From a virus, in the IMG/VR virus record IMGVR_UViG_3300044998_000411, positions 1 to 44,758 of that record: DNA of 44,758 bases. One strand, 5' to 3'. The position numbers and the translations under genes are program-made. The notes under the pieces were generated by a model, which was given only the letters and a program-made list of their open reading frames with translations, made no database searches and was not told the origin of the DNA. Below, one piece after another: positions 12,925-20,552 of the stretch; position 1 is the first letter of the stretch; each line of letters starts with the position of its first letter.

Positions 12925-14222
12925 CCAGCGCCCGGTTTACAGCATATCCAATTGCTTCAATATTCATTGATCGTGAAGCTCGTCAGCGAAAAAAGCTTGC
13001 TAATATAGACGAGCTCGCAGACAGCATTGCTCGCCTGGGCTTAATCAACCCAATCGTTATTGACGAGAACGGAACTCTTGTTGCAGGAGAGCGCCGCCTC
13101 ACCGCTTGTATTCAACTCGGCTGGGATAATATCCCTGTTCAATTTGCAGAAGACCTTGATGAATACACTCTTCAGTGCATCGAGTTCGAAGAAAACGTAA
13201 AGCGTAGTGACCTCGAATGGCAAGAAGAAGTAGCTGCAGTAGCGAGGCTTCACGCGCTAAAAGTAGCAAACGAACCTGACTGGTCAATTGAAGATACCGC
13301 TGACTTGATTGGCAGTAGTAGAAACTATGTTGGCCAACGAATAGCTGTCGCTAAAGCTCTTGATAATCCTACAGTAGCTAAAGCAGACACATTTAGCACT
13401 GCACTCAACATAACCAAGCGCGATGCTGAGCGGAAAAAATCCAACATATTAGACACCATTTCTGGCAGTCTTCCGGGCATCACTCAAAATCAACCTACCG
13501 ATGAAGAATTGGAAAACTGGGATAAGCCACGTCCGGAAAAAATAATCCCTCTAATCAATGAAAGCTTCATTGACTGGCAAGCAAGTTACAGCGGAACCAA
13601 GTTCAACTTAATCCATTGCGACTTTCCTTACGGCATTAACGTAGCAAATGCTCCACGAATGAAAGCTGCAATTACAGATTATTACGAGGATAGTCCTGAT
13701 ATATATTGGACGCTCGTTGCTACATTGGCTGGCGCAATGGAGAATGTAGTTGCAGAAAGTGCGCATTTGATTTTTTGGTTCAGTCCAAAATACTACGCAG
13801 ACACAAAAGAGTCTTTGCAGCGCATGGGATGGAAAATTGCGGACTACCCGCTTATTTGGCATAAGAGCGATAACACAGGTGTAGCTCCTGATCCTCAACG
13901 TGGCCCTCGCCAAACTTACGAGATGGCGTTTTTCGGTGTGCGCGGTGACAGAAAACTAACTGCAACAGGCACAAAAGCAAATAGCTTTGCTCATCCAGGT
14001 AAACGCACTGATGCCATCCATGTAAGCGAAAAACCTTGCGCTATGCTCCGACATTTTCTCTCAATGGTTTGTGACGATTACAGCTATGTGCTCGATCCAA
14101 CTTGCGGAAGCGGCAATGCGATTAAAGTAGCCCAGGACCTCGGCGCAAGTAAAGTTCTGGGAATTGAGCAGTTACCTGAATTTTACCAAATTGCTTGCGA
14201 CAACTGGGACCGTCGGACATGA
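12921..14222 (+). CDS. ParB-like domain fused to DNA methyltransferase (433 aa)
   Basis: Residues 1-110 form a ParB/Srx nuclease-like domain (NIDELADSIARLGLINPIVI, GTLVAGERRLTAC). A helical linker with a KorB-like HTH look (IEDTADLIGSSRNYVGQRI) follows. Residues from about 230 hold an N6-adenine or N4-cytosine methyltransferase in permuted order: catalytic CDFPYG (usual D/N-PP-Y/F), then AdoMet motif LDPTCGSGNAIKVA near the end. Phe stands where most enzymes have the first Pro. Such fusions are common in phages and protect phage DNA from host restriction or adjust gene expression. The gene is in the replication operon, with ATGA junctions on both sides. Confidence 0.85.
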   Translation: MTSARFTAYPIASIFIDREARQRKKLANIDELADSIARLGLINPIVIDENGTLVAGERRLTACIQLGWDNIPVQFAEDLDEYTLQCIEFEENVKRSDLEWQEEVAAVARLHALKVANEPDWSIEDTADLIGSSRNYVGQRIAVAKALDNPTVAKADTFSTALNITKRDAERKKSNILDTISGSLPGITQNQPTDEELENWDKPRPEKIIPLINESFIDWQASYSGTKFNLIHCDFPYGINVANAPRMKAAITDYYEDSPDIYWTLVATLAGAMENVVAESAHLIFWFSPKYYADTKESLQRMGWKIADYPLIWHKSDNTGVAPDPQRGPRQTYEMAFFGVRGDRKLTATGTKANSFAHPGKRTDAIHVSEKPCAMLRHFLSMVCDDYSYVLDPTCGSGNAIKVAQDLGASKVLGIEQLPEFYQIACDNWDRRT

Positions 14223-14404
14223 GCACTTATCCAAAGATGCTTGCTGATCGTTTCACTTTGCAGGCAAAAGCGGCGAATATTTCGCCTCATCGCTTATTGC
14301 TTGACGAGTTCACCAGTCTACAGCAAGCCTATTTCGCTGCGTTGAAACTTTTGCTTGAGGAAAAGCCGAATGAAGATTGCAATAGTCGGCGAAGCTCCAA
14401 GTGA
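14219..14404 (+). CDS. Hypothetical protein (61 aa)
   Basis: ATG at 14219 overlaps the methyltransferase TGA. The product is mostly helical (MLADRFTLQAKAANISPHRL, then AYFAALKLLLEEKP) with a short basic end. It overlaps the next gene by 35 bases in another frame. No family was recognised. Confidence 0.5.
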   Translation: MSTYPKMLADRFTLQAKAANISPHRLLLDEFTSLQQAYFAALKLLLEEKPNEDCNSRRSSK

Positions 14405-15350
14405 CCAAGACATTGAAGAAGGCCAATTGTTTACTGGAGCAATCGGCTGGCATCTTGACCAAATGCTTAGTGCTGCCGGCATTAATCGTCGTGAGTGCCT
14501 AGTTACCAGTGTATTCAATCAACGCTTAATTCGCGGAGACGTTAAGAATTTTTGTGGCCCGAAAGGAGAAGCGGCAGAAGGTTTACCTCCAATATCACGA
14601 GGAAAATATCTTCGGCGAGAATATGCCGGAGAAATATCTCGACTACGAGATGAAATTAATTCTGCCGCTCCGAACCTTATTCTCGCTCTAGGCTCCACTG
14701 CTTTATGGGCTTTCAGCGGTGAAATTGGGATACGACAATACCGAGGCGTCACTCGCCTCAGCACCTGCGGAAAAAAACTTCTTCCAACCTATCACCCAGC
14801 CGCAGTTCTGCGTGAGTGGTCGCTTCGTCCAATCGTCATCGCAGATTTTCATAAAGCCGCGGCGCAAGCTGAGTCTCCAGACTACAACCCACCTCGGCGA
14901 CGAATTCATATAGAGCCGACTATTCGCGATTTGCTTTTATTCGAGGAGAAATATTTTGCCAGTGCCGTCAAACTTGCCTGTGATATTGAAACGAAACAAG
15001 AGCAAATTACTTGCATCGGTTTCGCGCCTAACGCTGAAAACGCAATTGTCATTCCATTCTTTCACCATTCCGGCAAGAATTACTGGTCGTCAAAGGAAGA
15101 AGAGCTCGAAGCCTGGAAGATAATTCGTCGATGGCTCGCCACTTACCCGACTGTGTTCCAAAATGGCATATACGATATGAGTTTTCTATGGCGAGTTTAT
15201 GGTATTCCAGCTCCACGTGCGTGTGATGATACAATGCTTTTACATCATGCGCTTCAGCCTGAGCTGAACAAAGGCCTAGGTTTTCTAGCATCTCTTTACA
15301 CTGATGAACCCTCATGGAAACAAATGGGCAAAGGACAAAAGCATGATTGA
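14370..15350 (+). CDS. Uracil-DNA-glycosylase-like domain fused to 3'-5' exonuclease (326 aa)
   Basis: ATG at 14370 has GAGG 9 bases upstream. Residues 1-165 look like a family 4-type uracil-DNA glycosylase: GEAPSDQDIEEGQLFTGAIG near the start and PTYHPAAVL near residue 145. Residues from about 185 form a DnaQ/PolA-type proofreading exonuclease: LACDIET (Exo I), NGIYDMSF (Exo II) and a C-terminal block up to SLYTDEPSWKQMGKG. In most PolA-like phage polymerases this last block leads straight into the polymerase domain. Here the ORF stops, and the polymerase domain is a separate gene at 16034, two genes downstream. The two products probably work together as polymerase and proofreader. Confidence 0.82.
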   Translation: MKIAIVGEAPSDQDIEEGQLFTGAIGWHLDQMLSAAGINRRECLVTSVFNQRLIRGDVKNFCGPKGEAAEGLPPISRGKYLRREYAGEISRLRDEINSAAPNLILALGSTALWAFSGEIGIRQYRGVTRLSTCGKKLLPTYHPAAVLREWSLRPIVIADFHKAAAQAESPDYNPPRRRIHIEPTIRDLLLFEEKYFASAVKLACDIETKQEQITCIGFAPNAENAIVIPFFHHSGKNYWSSKEEELEAWKIIRRWLATYPTVFQNGIYDMSFLWRVYGIPAPRACDDTMLLHHALQPELNKGLGFLASLYTDEPSWKQMGKGQKHD

Positions 15351-15699
15351 TCTTTTTGACAAAGAGCGTAAGTCAGGCCGTTGGACTGGCTATGACTTTA
15401 TTGCGCAAGAGGCAAAGCAATTTAAACGTTTACAGCATTTGTCAGATCATGACGTAGCTTTTCGAATGGCTGTTGACCTAAATACAGTTCGTAAAATGCG
15501 AGCGGCACGAAACCAAATTAATCGTCCGCTTTACAATACAGGGATTGACTACGGGGTGCGGGTTCTGCTCGGCAAACATAATATCACAACAACAGGTGAA
15601 TTGTTCGCCCTATCCGACGATGACATCCTCGCTATTCCCAAGATCGGCAAAGCTCGGCTTGAGCATATTCGTGAAAAGTTGCGGGAGTTTTTCTCATGA
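15343..15699 (+). CDS. Helix-hairpin-helix (RNA polymerase alpha CTD-like) protein (118 aa)
   Basis: ATG at 15343 overlaps the exonuclease stop by 8 bases. The first 60 residues are basic. The C-terminus from about residue 85 (ITTTGELFALSDDDILAIPK, then IGKARLEHIREKL) matches the HhH fold of the RNA polymerase alpha C-terminal domain and other DNA-binding HhH proteins. It may bind DNA or touch host transcription or the phage polymerase; the location between the two halves of the polymerase is notable. Confidence 0.65.
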   Translation: MIDLFDKERKSGRWTGYDFIAQEAKQFKRLQHLSDHDVAFRMAVDLNTVRKMRAARNQINRPLYNTGIDYGVRVLLGKHNITTTGELFALSDDDILAIPKIGKARLEHIREKLREFFS

Positions 15700-16034
15700 T
15701 CTATCTTGCCAGCCCTTATACCTCAGACAGTCCTACTACTATGGAGCGCCGATTTCGCCAAGCTGCGGCAGCAACAGCTGCACTTATCAATCGAGGCAAG
15801 ATAATTTACTCCCCTATCTTGCATTTTCATCCGCTCGCAGAACTTTACGACTTGCCAAAAAACTTTGATTTTTGGCGGGAAGTAAACCTTAATATGCTTT
15901 CTCTCGCATCTGAACTTTGGGTGTTAACAATTGAGGGCTGGCGTGAGTCTCACGGTGTGCAAGCAGAAATTGCTTTTGCTCATGAACGCAGTATTCCTGT
16001 TAACTACATAAGCAGTGAAATCTGGAAAATCTAA
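15696..16034 (+). CDS. DUF1937-like nucleoside-deoxyribosyltransferase-fold protein (112 aa)
   Basis: ATG at 15696 overlaps the upstream TGA. MIYLASPYTSDSPTTMERR at the N-terminus and a later GWRESHGVQAEIAFAHE are typical of DUF1937/DUF4406-like proteins with a nucleoside 2-deoxyribosyltransferase fold. Members bind or alter nucleotides, but the phage activity is not known. Its stop overlaps the ATG of the polymerase domain gene. Confidence 0.7.
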   Translation: MIYLASPYTSDSPTTMERRFRQAAAATAALINRGKIIYSPILHFHPLAELYDLPKNFDFWREVNLNMLSLASELWVLTIEGWRESHGVQAEIAFAHERSIPVNYISSEIWKI

Positions 16035-17638
16035 TGCGAGTTATCGACACAATCGAAAGCGATCTTTCAGTCCTTAACGAGGACGAAAACTATTGGGTTT
16101 ATAATGGACTTGACAACTGCCTTACGCATGAAATTGACAGCGTGTTGCAAGGGCAGCTTGATGATGTAAGTCGTAATATATACAATCTGTCTCTTGCTTT
16201 GCAGGCTCCGGTCCTTGAAATGAACCTGCGCGGTTTACTCGTTAACCAGCGTCGTAAGTATGCTATCGTCAAAGAGTTTGAAGCGCAGGTCGCTCGTATA
16301 GAAGAGCAATTTTATCGCATTGTGCATGAAGGAGTGGGCATGACTCACTTCGACAATTGGCGTTCGCCTACACAAACTAAAGAGTTGTTTTATGATGTGC
16401 TCGATCTTCCTGTGCAAAAGAAGCGAAACGCTAACGGAATATTTATGCCGACTACAGACGAGCAGGCGTTGGAGCGTCTGTCTATGTATTTCCTCGGCGA
16501 GCCTCTAGCAAATCATTTACTCGCATTGCGGGGACTCGGCAAAATGCTTGGTTTTCTTCGAACCAAGATTGACAATGACGGAAGAATGCGCACGCAGTTT
16601 AATATTGCGGGCACCAACACCGGTCGTTTTGCCTCGAGCGAAACAGATTTTGGCACAGGCACAAACTTACAAAATGTAACATCTTCTTTGCGGAGCGTAT
16701 TTATTGCAGACCCTGGCCGCATTCTTTGTAATATTGACTTAGAACAAGCCGACAGCCGAAACATGGGCGCACTGGCTTGGGAAAAACTTTACGATGCTGA
16801 TGCGAGTCGTATTACTGATTTACTTGCTCGTCGAGCAAAAAACATTCCACACTGGAACCCTTCGCTTCCTTGGCGCGGTCCAGTTGGGCCTGAGTTTGCA
16901 GGCGCTTATTTAGACGCCTGCGAGTCAGGTGACCTCCACACTACTGTAACTAAGATGGCACAGCCAGATTTGCCCTGGGGTAGAGGCCAAACTGATCGTG
17001 AAGTAGCCGATAAGTTAGCCTTTAAAAATAAATCTCACCGAGATTTATCAAAGGGTATTGGTCACGGCAGCAATTACATGGGAACCCCACCCACTATTGC
17101 TAAACAATCTCGTTTACCAACCGCGCTGGTTAAAGAGTTTCAAGTCAAGTATTTCAACGCATTTCCTTGCATCCCTGCAGTTCAGCAAATTATCATTGAC
17201 GAATTGAAGCAGTCAAGTTGCTTAACCACTCCACTTGGTCGCCGTCGATTTTTCTTTGATCGACCTGAAGCTGGCGCTACCCAACGAGAAGGTGTTGCGT
17301 ATATGGGGCAGTCTATGACAGCCGATGAATTAAACTACGGCTTGCTTCGTCTCTGGCGCACAGGACTTGTTGAACTTCTTGTTCAGGTTCATGACAGTAT
17401 CCTCTTCCAGTTTGACGAACGTCGGATTAATGAAATTTTGCCTGTTGCGTTAGAGGCTTTATCGACCAAAATGACGTTGCGCGGAGGTCGGATTTTCACT
17501 GTCGGCACAGAAGCAATGCTTGGCTGGAATTGGGGATATTATTCGGAGGACAATCCTGACGGACTTCGCAAATGGAAAGGAGTTGAAACACGTAAGCGCC
17601 AAGAAAAATCTTTCAAACTCAGCGTTCAGGATTTGTGA
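16034..17638 (+). CDS. Family A DNA polymerase, polymerase domain only (534 aa)
   Basis: The start at 16034 overlaps the upstream TAA. The N-terminus (NYWVYNGLDNCLTHEI) is the segment that normally joins exonuclease and polymerase. Motifs follow: thumb region, NTGRFASSE (near 196), motif A NIDLEQADSRN with Asp235, motif B RDLSKGIGHGSNYMGTPP (around 336) and motif C VHDSILF with His453-Asp454. Motif C has Ser where most PolA enzymes have Glu (HDE). The two metal-binding Asp residues are kept, so activity is expected. The proofreading domain lies in a separate gene at 14370-15350. It would copy the phage genome. Confidence 0.9.
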   Translation: MRVIDTIESDLSVLNEDENYWVYNGLDNCLTHEIDSVLQGQLDDVSRNIYNLSLALQAPVLEMNLRGLLVNQRRKYAIVKEFEAQVARIEEQFYRIVHEGVGMTHFDNWRSPTQTKELFYDVLDLPVQKKRNANGIFMPTTDEQALERLSMYFLGEPLANHLLALRGLGKMLGFLRTKIDNDGRMRTQFNIAGTNTGRFASSETDFGTGTNLQNVTSSLRSVFIADPGRILCNIDLEQADSRNMGALAWEKLYDADASRITDLLARRAKNIPHWNPSLPWRGPVGPEFAGAYLDACESGDLHTTVTKMAQPDLPWGRGQTDREVADKLAFKNKSHRDLSKGIGHGSNYMGTPPTIAKQSRLPTALVKEFQVKYFNAFPCIPAVQQIIIDELKQSSCLTTPLGRRRFFFDRPEAGATQREGVAYMGQSMTADELNYGLLRLWRTGLVELLVQVHDSILFQFDERRINEILPVALEALSTKMTLRGGRIFTVGTEAMLGWNWGYYSEDNPDGLRKWKGVETRKRQEKSFKLSVQDL

Positions 17639-18846
17639 TGAAAAGAGCGCTTAAATCTTTTGTTGATGGGTTTGTAGAGTATACGGAAGGTCGAGGTTCT
17701 CCTCGGCTTTACCGTAAGTGGACAGCAATATTTCTAGTTGCTGCTGCACTTGAACGTAAATGCTGGGTCACTACGACCAAAGGCCAGTTATTCCCCAACA
17801 AATACATCATTTTGACCGGCCCGGCTGGTGTAGGCAAATCCCTTTGCACTCGGCTTGCTCATGACTTGCTTGAAAGTTTGCGAAGTCCTGAAACACCGTT
17901 TCACCTAGCACCAACAAGTGTTACTAAAGCGTCACTTATTGATCGGCTCGCCGAAGCTGAACGCCGCATCATGCGCCCAATGGAAGACCCCGCGCTGGTT
18001 AAGTTTAATTCCCTCCACATTGTAGCTAATGAATTCGGTGTTTTCCTTCCATCTTGGGAAGCAGAGTTTATGAATACCCTCACCGATCTTTGGGATTGCG
18101 GACGCTATGCAGAAAGTCGTAGAACAGGTAACACTAATCTCGAAATTCCGTGCACACAGCTAAACCTTTTAAGCGCAACAACACCAAGCCAGCTCATAAA
18201 TTTGCTGCCTGAAGGCGCATGGGAGCAAGGTTTCATGTCAAGAGTTCTTCTTGTCTATTCTGGCGAGACAGATTTTACTGATTTATTTGCTACGCTGGAC
18301 AGTGATGGTAAGTTGTGGGATGCTCTTGTCCGTGACCTTAAATCAGTGTATAAAATGTATGGCGAGTTTTCTGTAGATATTGAAACGCAGGAAGCATTAA
18401 ATGAATGGGGCCGAGCTGGCGGCCCACCAATTCCAGATCATCCTCGCTTAATAACATATCGACAGCGACGGATCGCGCATTTGCTAAAACTGTGCATTAT
18501 AAGCGCAGCCGCTTGTGATGACGAGCGTATTATTACACTGGAAAATTTTGCAGAAGCACTTGACTGGCTTGTAGAGTTAGAAAGTGCTATGCCAGATATT
18601 TTCAAATCACTGAAGATTGGCGGCAGCGCAAGAGCAATTGAGGAATGCTACGACTTTGTATACCAGCGTTTTCACAAGCTGGGTAAAAAGCCAGTGCCAG
18701 AACATCTTATTGTCGCATTTCTGCAAGAGCGCGTGCCGATCCATGATGTAGATAAAATTCTCGACACCATGGAACGTGCACATTTGCTTGAAAAACAATT
18801 TGCAGGTGCAGGTAAAGGCTACGTGCCTATGGTTAAGCAAGAATAA
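17638..18846 (+). CDS. AAA+ ATPase of the DUF3987/primase-helicase type (402 aa)
   Basis: ATG at 17638 overlaps the polymerase TGA; a GTG at 17635 is the alternative. Walker A is TGPAGVGKS (60-68); HIVANEFGVFLPSWEAEF is the probable Walker B/sensor region and LLSATTPSQL the sensor 1 strand. The C-terminal third is helical with a winged-helix look. It resembles phage DUF3987 proteins, helicase parts of primase-helicases; no primase domain is visible. It probably loads on or unwinds DNA at the fork. It ends 2 bases before the convergent Rz1 gene. Confidence 0.72.
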   Translation: MKRALKSFVDGFVEYTEGRGSPRLYRKWTAIFLVAAALERKCWVTTTKGQLFPNKYIILTGPAGVGKSLCTRLAHDLLESLRSPETPFHLAPTSVTKASLIDRLAEAERRIMRPMEDPALVKFNSLHIVANEFGVFLPSWEAEFMNTLTDLWDCGRYAESRRTGNTNLEIPCTQLNLLSATTPSQLINLLPEGAWEQGFMSRVLLVYSGETDFTDLFATLDSDGKLWDALVRDLKSVYKMYGEFSVDIETQEALNEWGRAGGPPIPDHPRLITYRQRRIAHLLKLCIISAAACDDERIITLENFAEALDWLVELESAMPDIFKSLKIGGSARAIEECYDFVYQRFHKLGKKPVPEHLIVAFLQERVPIHDVDKILDTMERAHLLEKQFAGAGKGYVPMVKQE

Positions 18847-18848
18847 GT

Positions 18849-19148
18849 TTACTTTGGCTCACACCAGTTTTTGGAGTATCGAGCACCTTTTCGAACAGCA
18901 TCTTGGCAAATCAACTTTACTCGACTCCAACCTTCCTCACCCCAGGCTTCAAGCAAGCTTTCATAAAGATTAGCAGCTTGTTCGCTTGTCAACGTATCAA
19001 CACTCGGCACAGGTTTTTTAATCGGGCGCACCAGTTCGGCAGGCGGGAAACCCATCAAGATTGGCTCCGGCTGCCCGCAAGCGCTCACAGTTAAGAGCAA
19101 TCCGAGAACGGGAAGGCGAAACATCGGGGACTGAAACAATAACTTCAT
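18849..19148 (-). CDS. Rz1: Rz1-like outer-membrane spanin lipoprotein (99 aa)
   Basis: The start at 19148 has AAGGAAAG upstream on the minus strand. The product has a signal peptide and lipobox (VLGLLLTVSAC), so Cys is expected to be lipidated and the protein anchored in the outer membrane. The rest is Pro-rich and short, as in o-spanins. Its gene overlaps the i-spanin gene 19018-19386 by 131 bases in another frame, a known layout for two-component spanins. The pair fuses inner and outer membranes in the last lysis step. It is unusually long for Rz1 and has two extra Cys near the end. Confidence 0.75.
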   Translation of the reverse strand: MKLLFQSPMFRLPVLGLLLTVSACGQPEPILMGFPPAELVRPIKKPVPSVDTLTSEQAANLYESLLEAWGEEGWSRVKLICQDAVRKGARYSKNWCEPK

Positions 19149-19386
19149 CGCGGCTTTCCTTTCGTTCAGCAATTTTTGCCTGTGAAATTTCCTTATCTGC
19201 AATTGCAATAGCATTGCTTTCTTCGGTGACAATGCGAGCTGCTTCAATCAAACGTGATTGCTTGGCTTCACAGCTATCGTAACCATGATTGCGCCCTACA
19301 AAGTAAATCGTGCTGGAATAAATAACAACGACTGCCAGCACAATTTTCCAGTTCGTCACAACAGCTTTTATATCAGGCAATTTCAT
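19018..19386 (-). CDS. Rz: Rz-like inner-membrane spanin (122 aa)
   Basis: The start at 19386 has AGGATGAAAA upstream. One N-terminal membrane span (IVLAVVVIYSSTIYFV) is followed by a helical periplasmic region (EAARIVTEESNAIAIADKEI) and a Cys-containing end. This is the usual i-spanin architecture, and the Rz1-like gene overlaps its 3' part. Together they should link and fuse the membranes after the endolysin has acted. Confidence 0.75.
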   Translation of the reverse strand: MKLPDIKAVVTNWKIVLAVVVIYSSTIYFVGRNHGYDSCEAKQSRLIEAARIVTEESNAIAIADKEISQAKIAERKESRDEVIVSVPDVSPSRSRIALNCERLRAAGANLDGFPACRTGAPD

Positions 19387-19601
19387 TTTTCATCCTCCAG
19401 TGTTTGCGGCGCTGTCCGGCTGCCAAGCGCCACATTTTCGATCTTGCTCATAATCTCGCGCACCGAAAGCCAACCCGCCAGCGTCCAGCCTACGGCCTCG
19501 CGCAGCGTCATAGCCTCGTGGTAAGCCATGAAGCCCATCAACCCGAGGATCGCTGCACCAAGCACGCCAAGGATGCGGACGGCTTCGCGGCGGAGCGTCA
19601 C
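19383..19601 (-). CDS. Holin candidate (72 aa), GTG start
   Basis: The start is GTG at 19601, with AGAGGAC upstream. The product has one clear membrane span (ILGVLGAAILGLMGFMA) and a second weaker hydrophobic stretch (AVGWTLAGWLSV), a short loop between them and a charged tail. Position between endolysin and spanins supports a holin or other lysis-timing membrane protein. The protein at 20236-20520 is a second candidate. Confidence 0.6.
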   Translation of the reverse strand: MTLRREAVRILGVLGAAILGLMGFMAYHEAMTLREAVGWTLAGWLSVREIMSKIENVALGSRTAPQTLEDEK

Positions 19602-20239
19602 GATTGTCCTCTATACATACGCGCCTCGGCCTCCCGGCGGCGGATCAGTCCCCGCATCACCTTGCCCCCGGCACGGTTCCAGCGGACAAACTCAAGTGCC
19701 GCTCCTTCATAGTCACCTGCGCGGTGCTTACGAACAAGCGTTGACTTTCGGAACGCTGCGCACCCGATATTGTAGGCCAGCGAAACCATCGCATCAAACT
19801 GGTTTTGTGTCACGGGCGCATCGCCCAGCGCGTCCCGGACTTCCTGCTCAAATTGAACAAGGTGCTTCCGAAACCGCGCATCGGCGCGCTCGCGCGTCCA
19901 TACTGTGCCCGGCTCAATCGGCCTTCCCTGTTCATCTGTGGTGCTGCCCCATCCGATAGTCCACGGCTTGCCACCTGTGCCGGGGTCAGGATAGGCCTTA
20001 AGCCGCAAGCCTTCAAAGCTGTGAATTAAATCGATCCCCGCTTGACTAGTTCGCATGACGGGATGCGTCACTGGGGGCAGATCGTTCAACGCAGGCGCCA
20101 GCTCGTTCAATGCCTCGTTAGCAGCCTTGATGGTTGGCGCTGTCTTGACCGGCTCGGGCACGGGAAAGTCCCGCTTTGCCACGCTGGCATTGCTGACAAT
20201 TTCCTTAAAGCGGCGAACGAATTTGGACAAAAATTTCAT
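19598..20239 (-). CDS. Endolysin, T4-type lysozyme, GH24 (213 aa)
   Basis: The catalytic core lies at SFEGLRLKAYPDP, with Glu76, Asp85 and Thr94 (KPWTIGWGST) in the spacing of the T4 lysozyme Glu-Asp-Thr triad. NQFDAMVSLAYNIGCAAF and GLIRRREAEARMY are further GH24 marks. The first 65 residues are a non-membrane, Pro/Ala-rich extension with a basic start; no signal-anchor segment was seen, so release through a holin is expected. It cuts peptidoglycan between MurNAc and GlcNAc. The gene overlaps its neighbours by 4 bases on both sides and is GC-richer than the structural genes. Confidence 0.88.
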   Translation of the reverse strand: MKFLSKFVRRFKEIVSNASVAKRDFPVPEPVKTAPTIKAANEALNELAPALNDLPPVTHPVMRTSQAGIDLIHSFEGLRLKAYPDPGTGGKPWTIGWGSTTDEQGRPIEPGTVWTRERADARFRKHLVQFEQEVRDALGDAPVTQNQFDAMVSLAYNIGCAAFRKSTLVRKHRAGDYEGAALEFVRWNRAGGKVMRGLIRRREAEARMYRGQS

Positions 20240-20520
20240 TTAAAAATCTCCTGCAATGCTTTAATAATAGCAGAAATAGACGCGCCAATCGCGCCGCCAG
20301 CAAGCCCAACGCCAATCAGAATACCACTTCCTTTATCTTTAAGAGTGGCAAGTTCAGCTTTGTCTTTTTCAAGATCAGTTTTGATGTCCTTGATGTCTTT
20401 GGCCATCGCGTCAATCTTCTCCCGCATTGACTCTCTATCTTCTTGGCGCTGTAAAAGAGCCTGTCCCAGCAGGGTTTCAATGCGCGTAAGGCGCTCGGCT
20501 TGAGTTAATGGTCTAGTCAT
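20236..20520 (-). CDS. Coiled-coil plus C-terminal membrane span protein (94 aa)
   Basis: Residues 1-62 form a charged coiled coil (LTRIETLLGQALLQRQEDRE, then KDIKDIKTDLEKDKAELATL). Residues 65-88 are one Gly-rich membrane span (ILIGVGLAGGAIGASISAII). The layout resembles XhlA-type or tail-anchored phage lysis proteins. It may be a holin, antiholin or holin accessory. It is the gene just upstream of the endolysin. Confidence 0.6.
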   Translation of the reverse strand: MTRPLTQAERLTRIETLLGQALLQRQEDRESMREKIDAMAKDIKDIKTDLEKDKAELATLKDKGSGILIGVGLAGGAIGASISAIIKALQEIFK

Positions 20521-20552
20521 CGTCGCGCCTCAAAATTCTCGCATTGCGCTGC

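Noticed and set aside
14370-17638. Self-splicing intron between exonuclease and polymerase parts
   Set aside because: The intervening DNA is filled with two well-supported coupled genes and shows no intron-like non-coding structure by eye.
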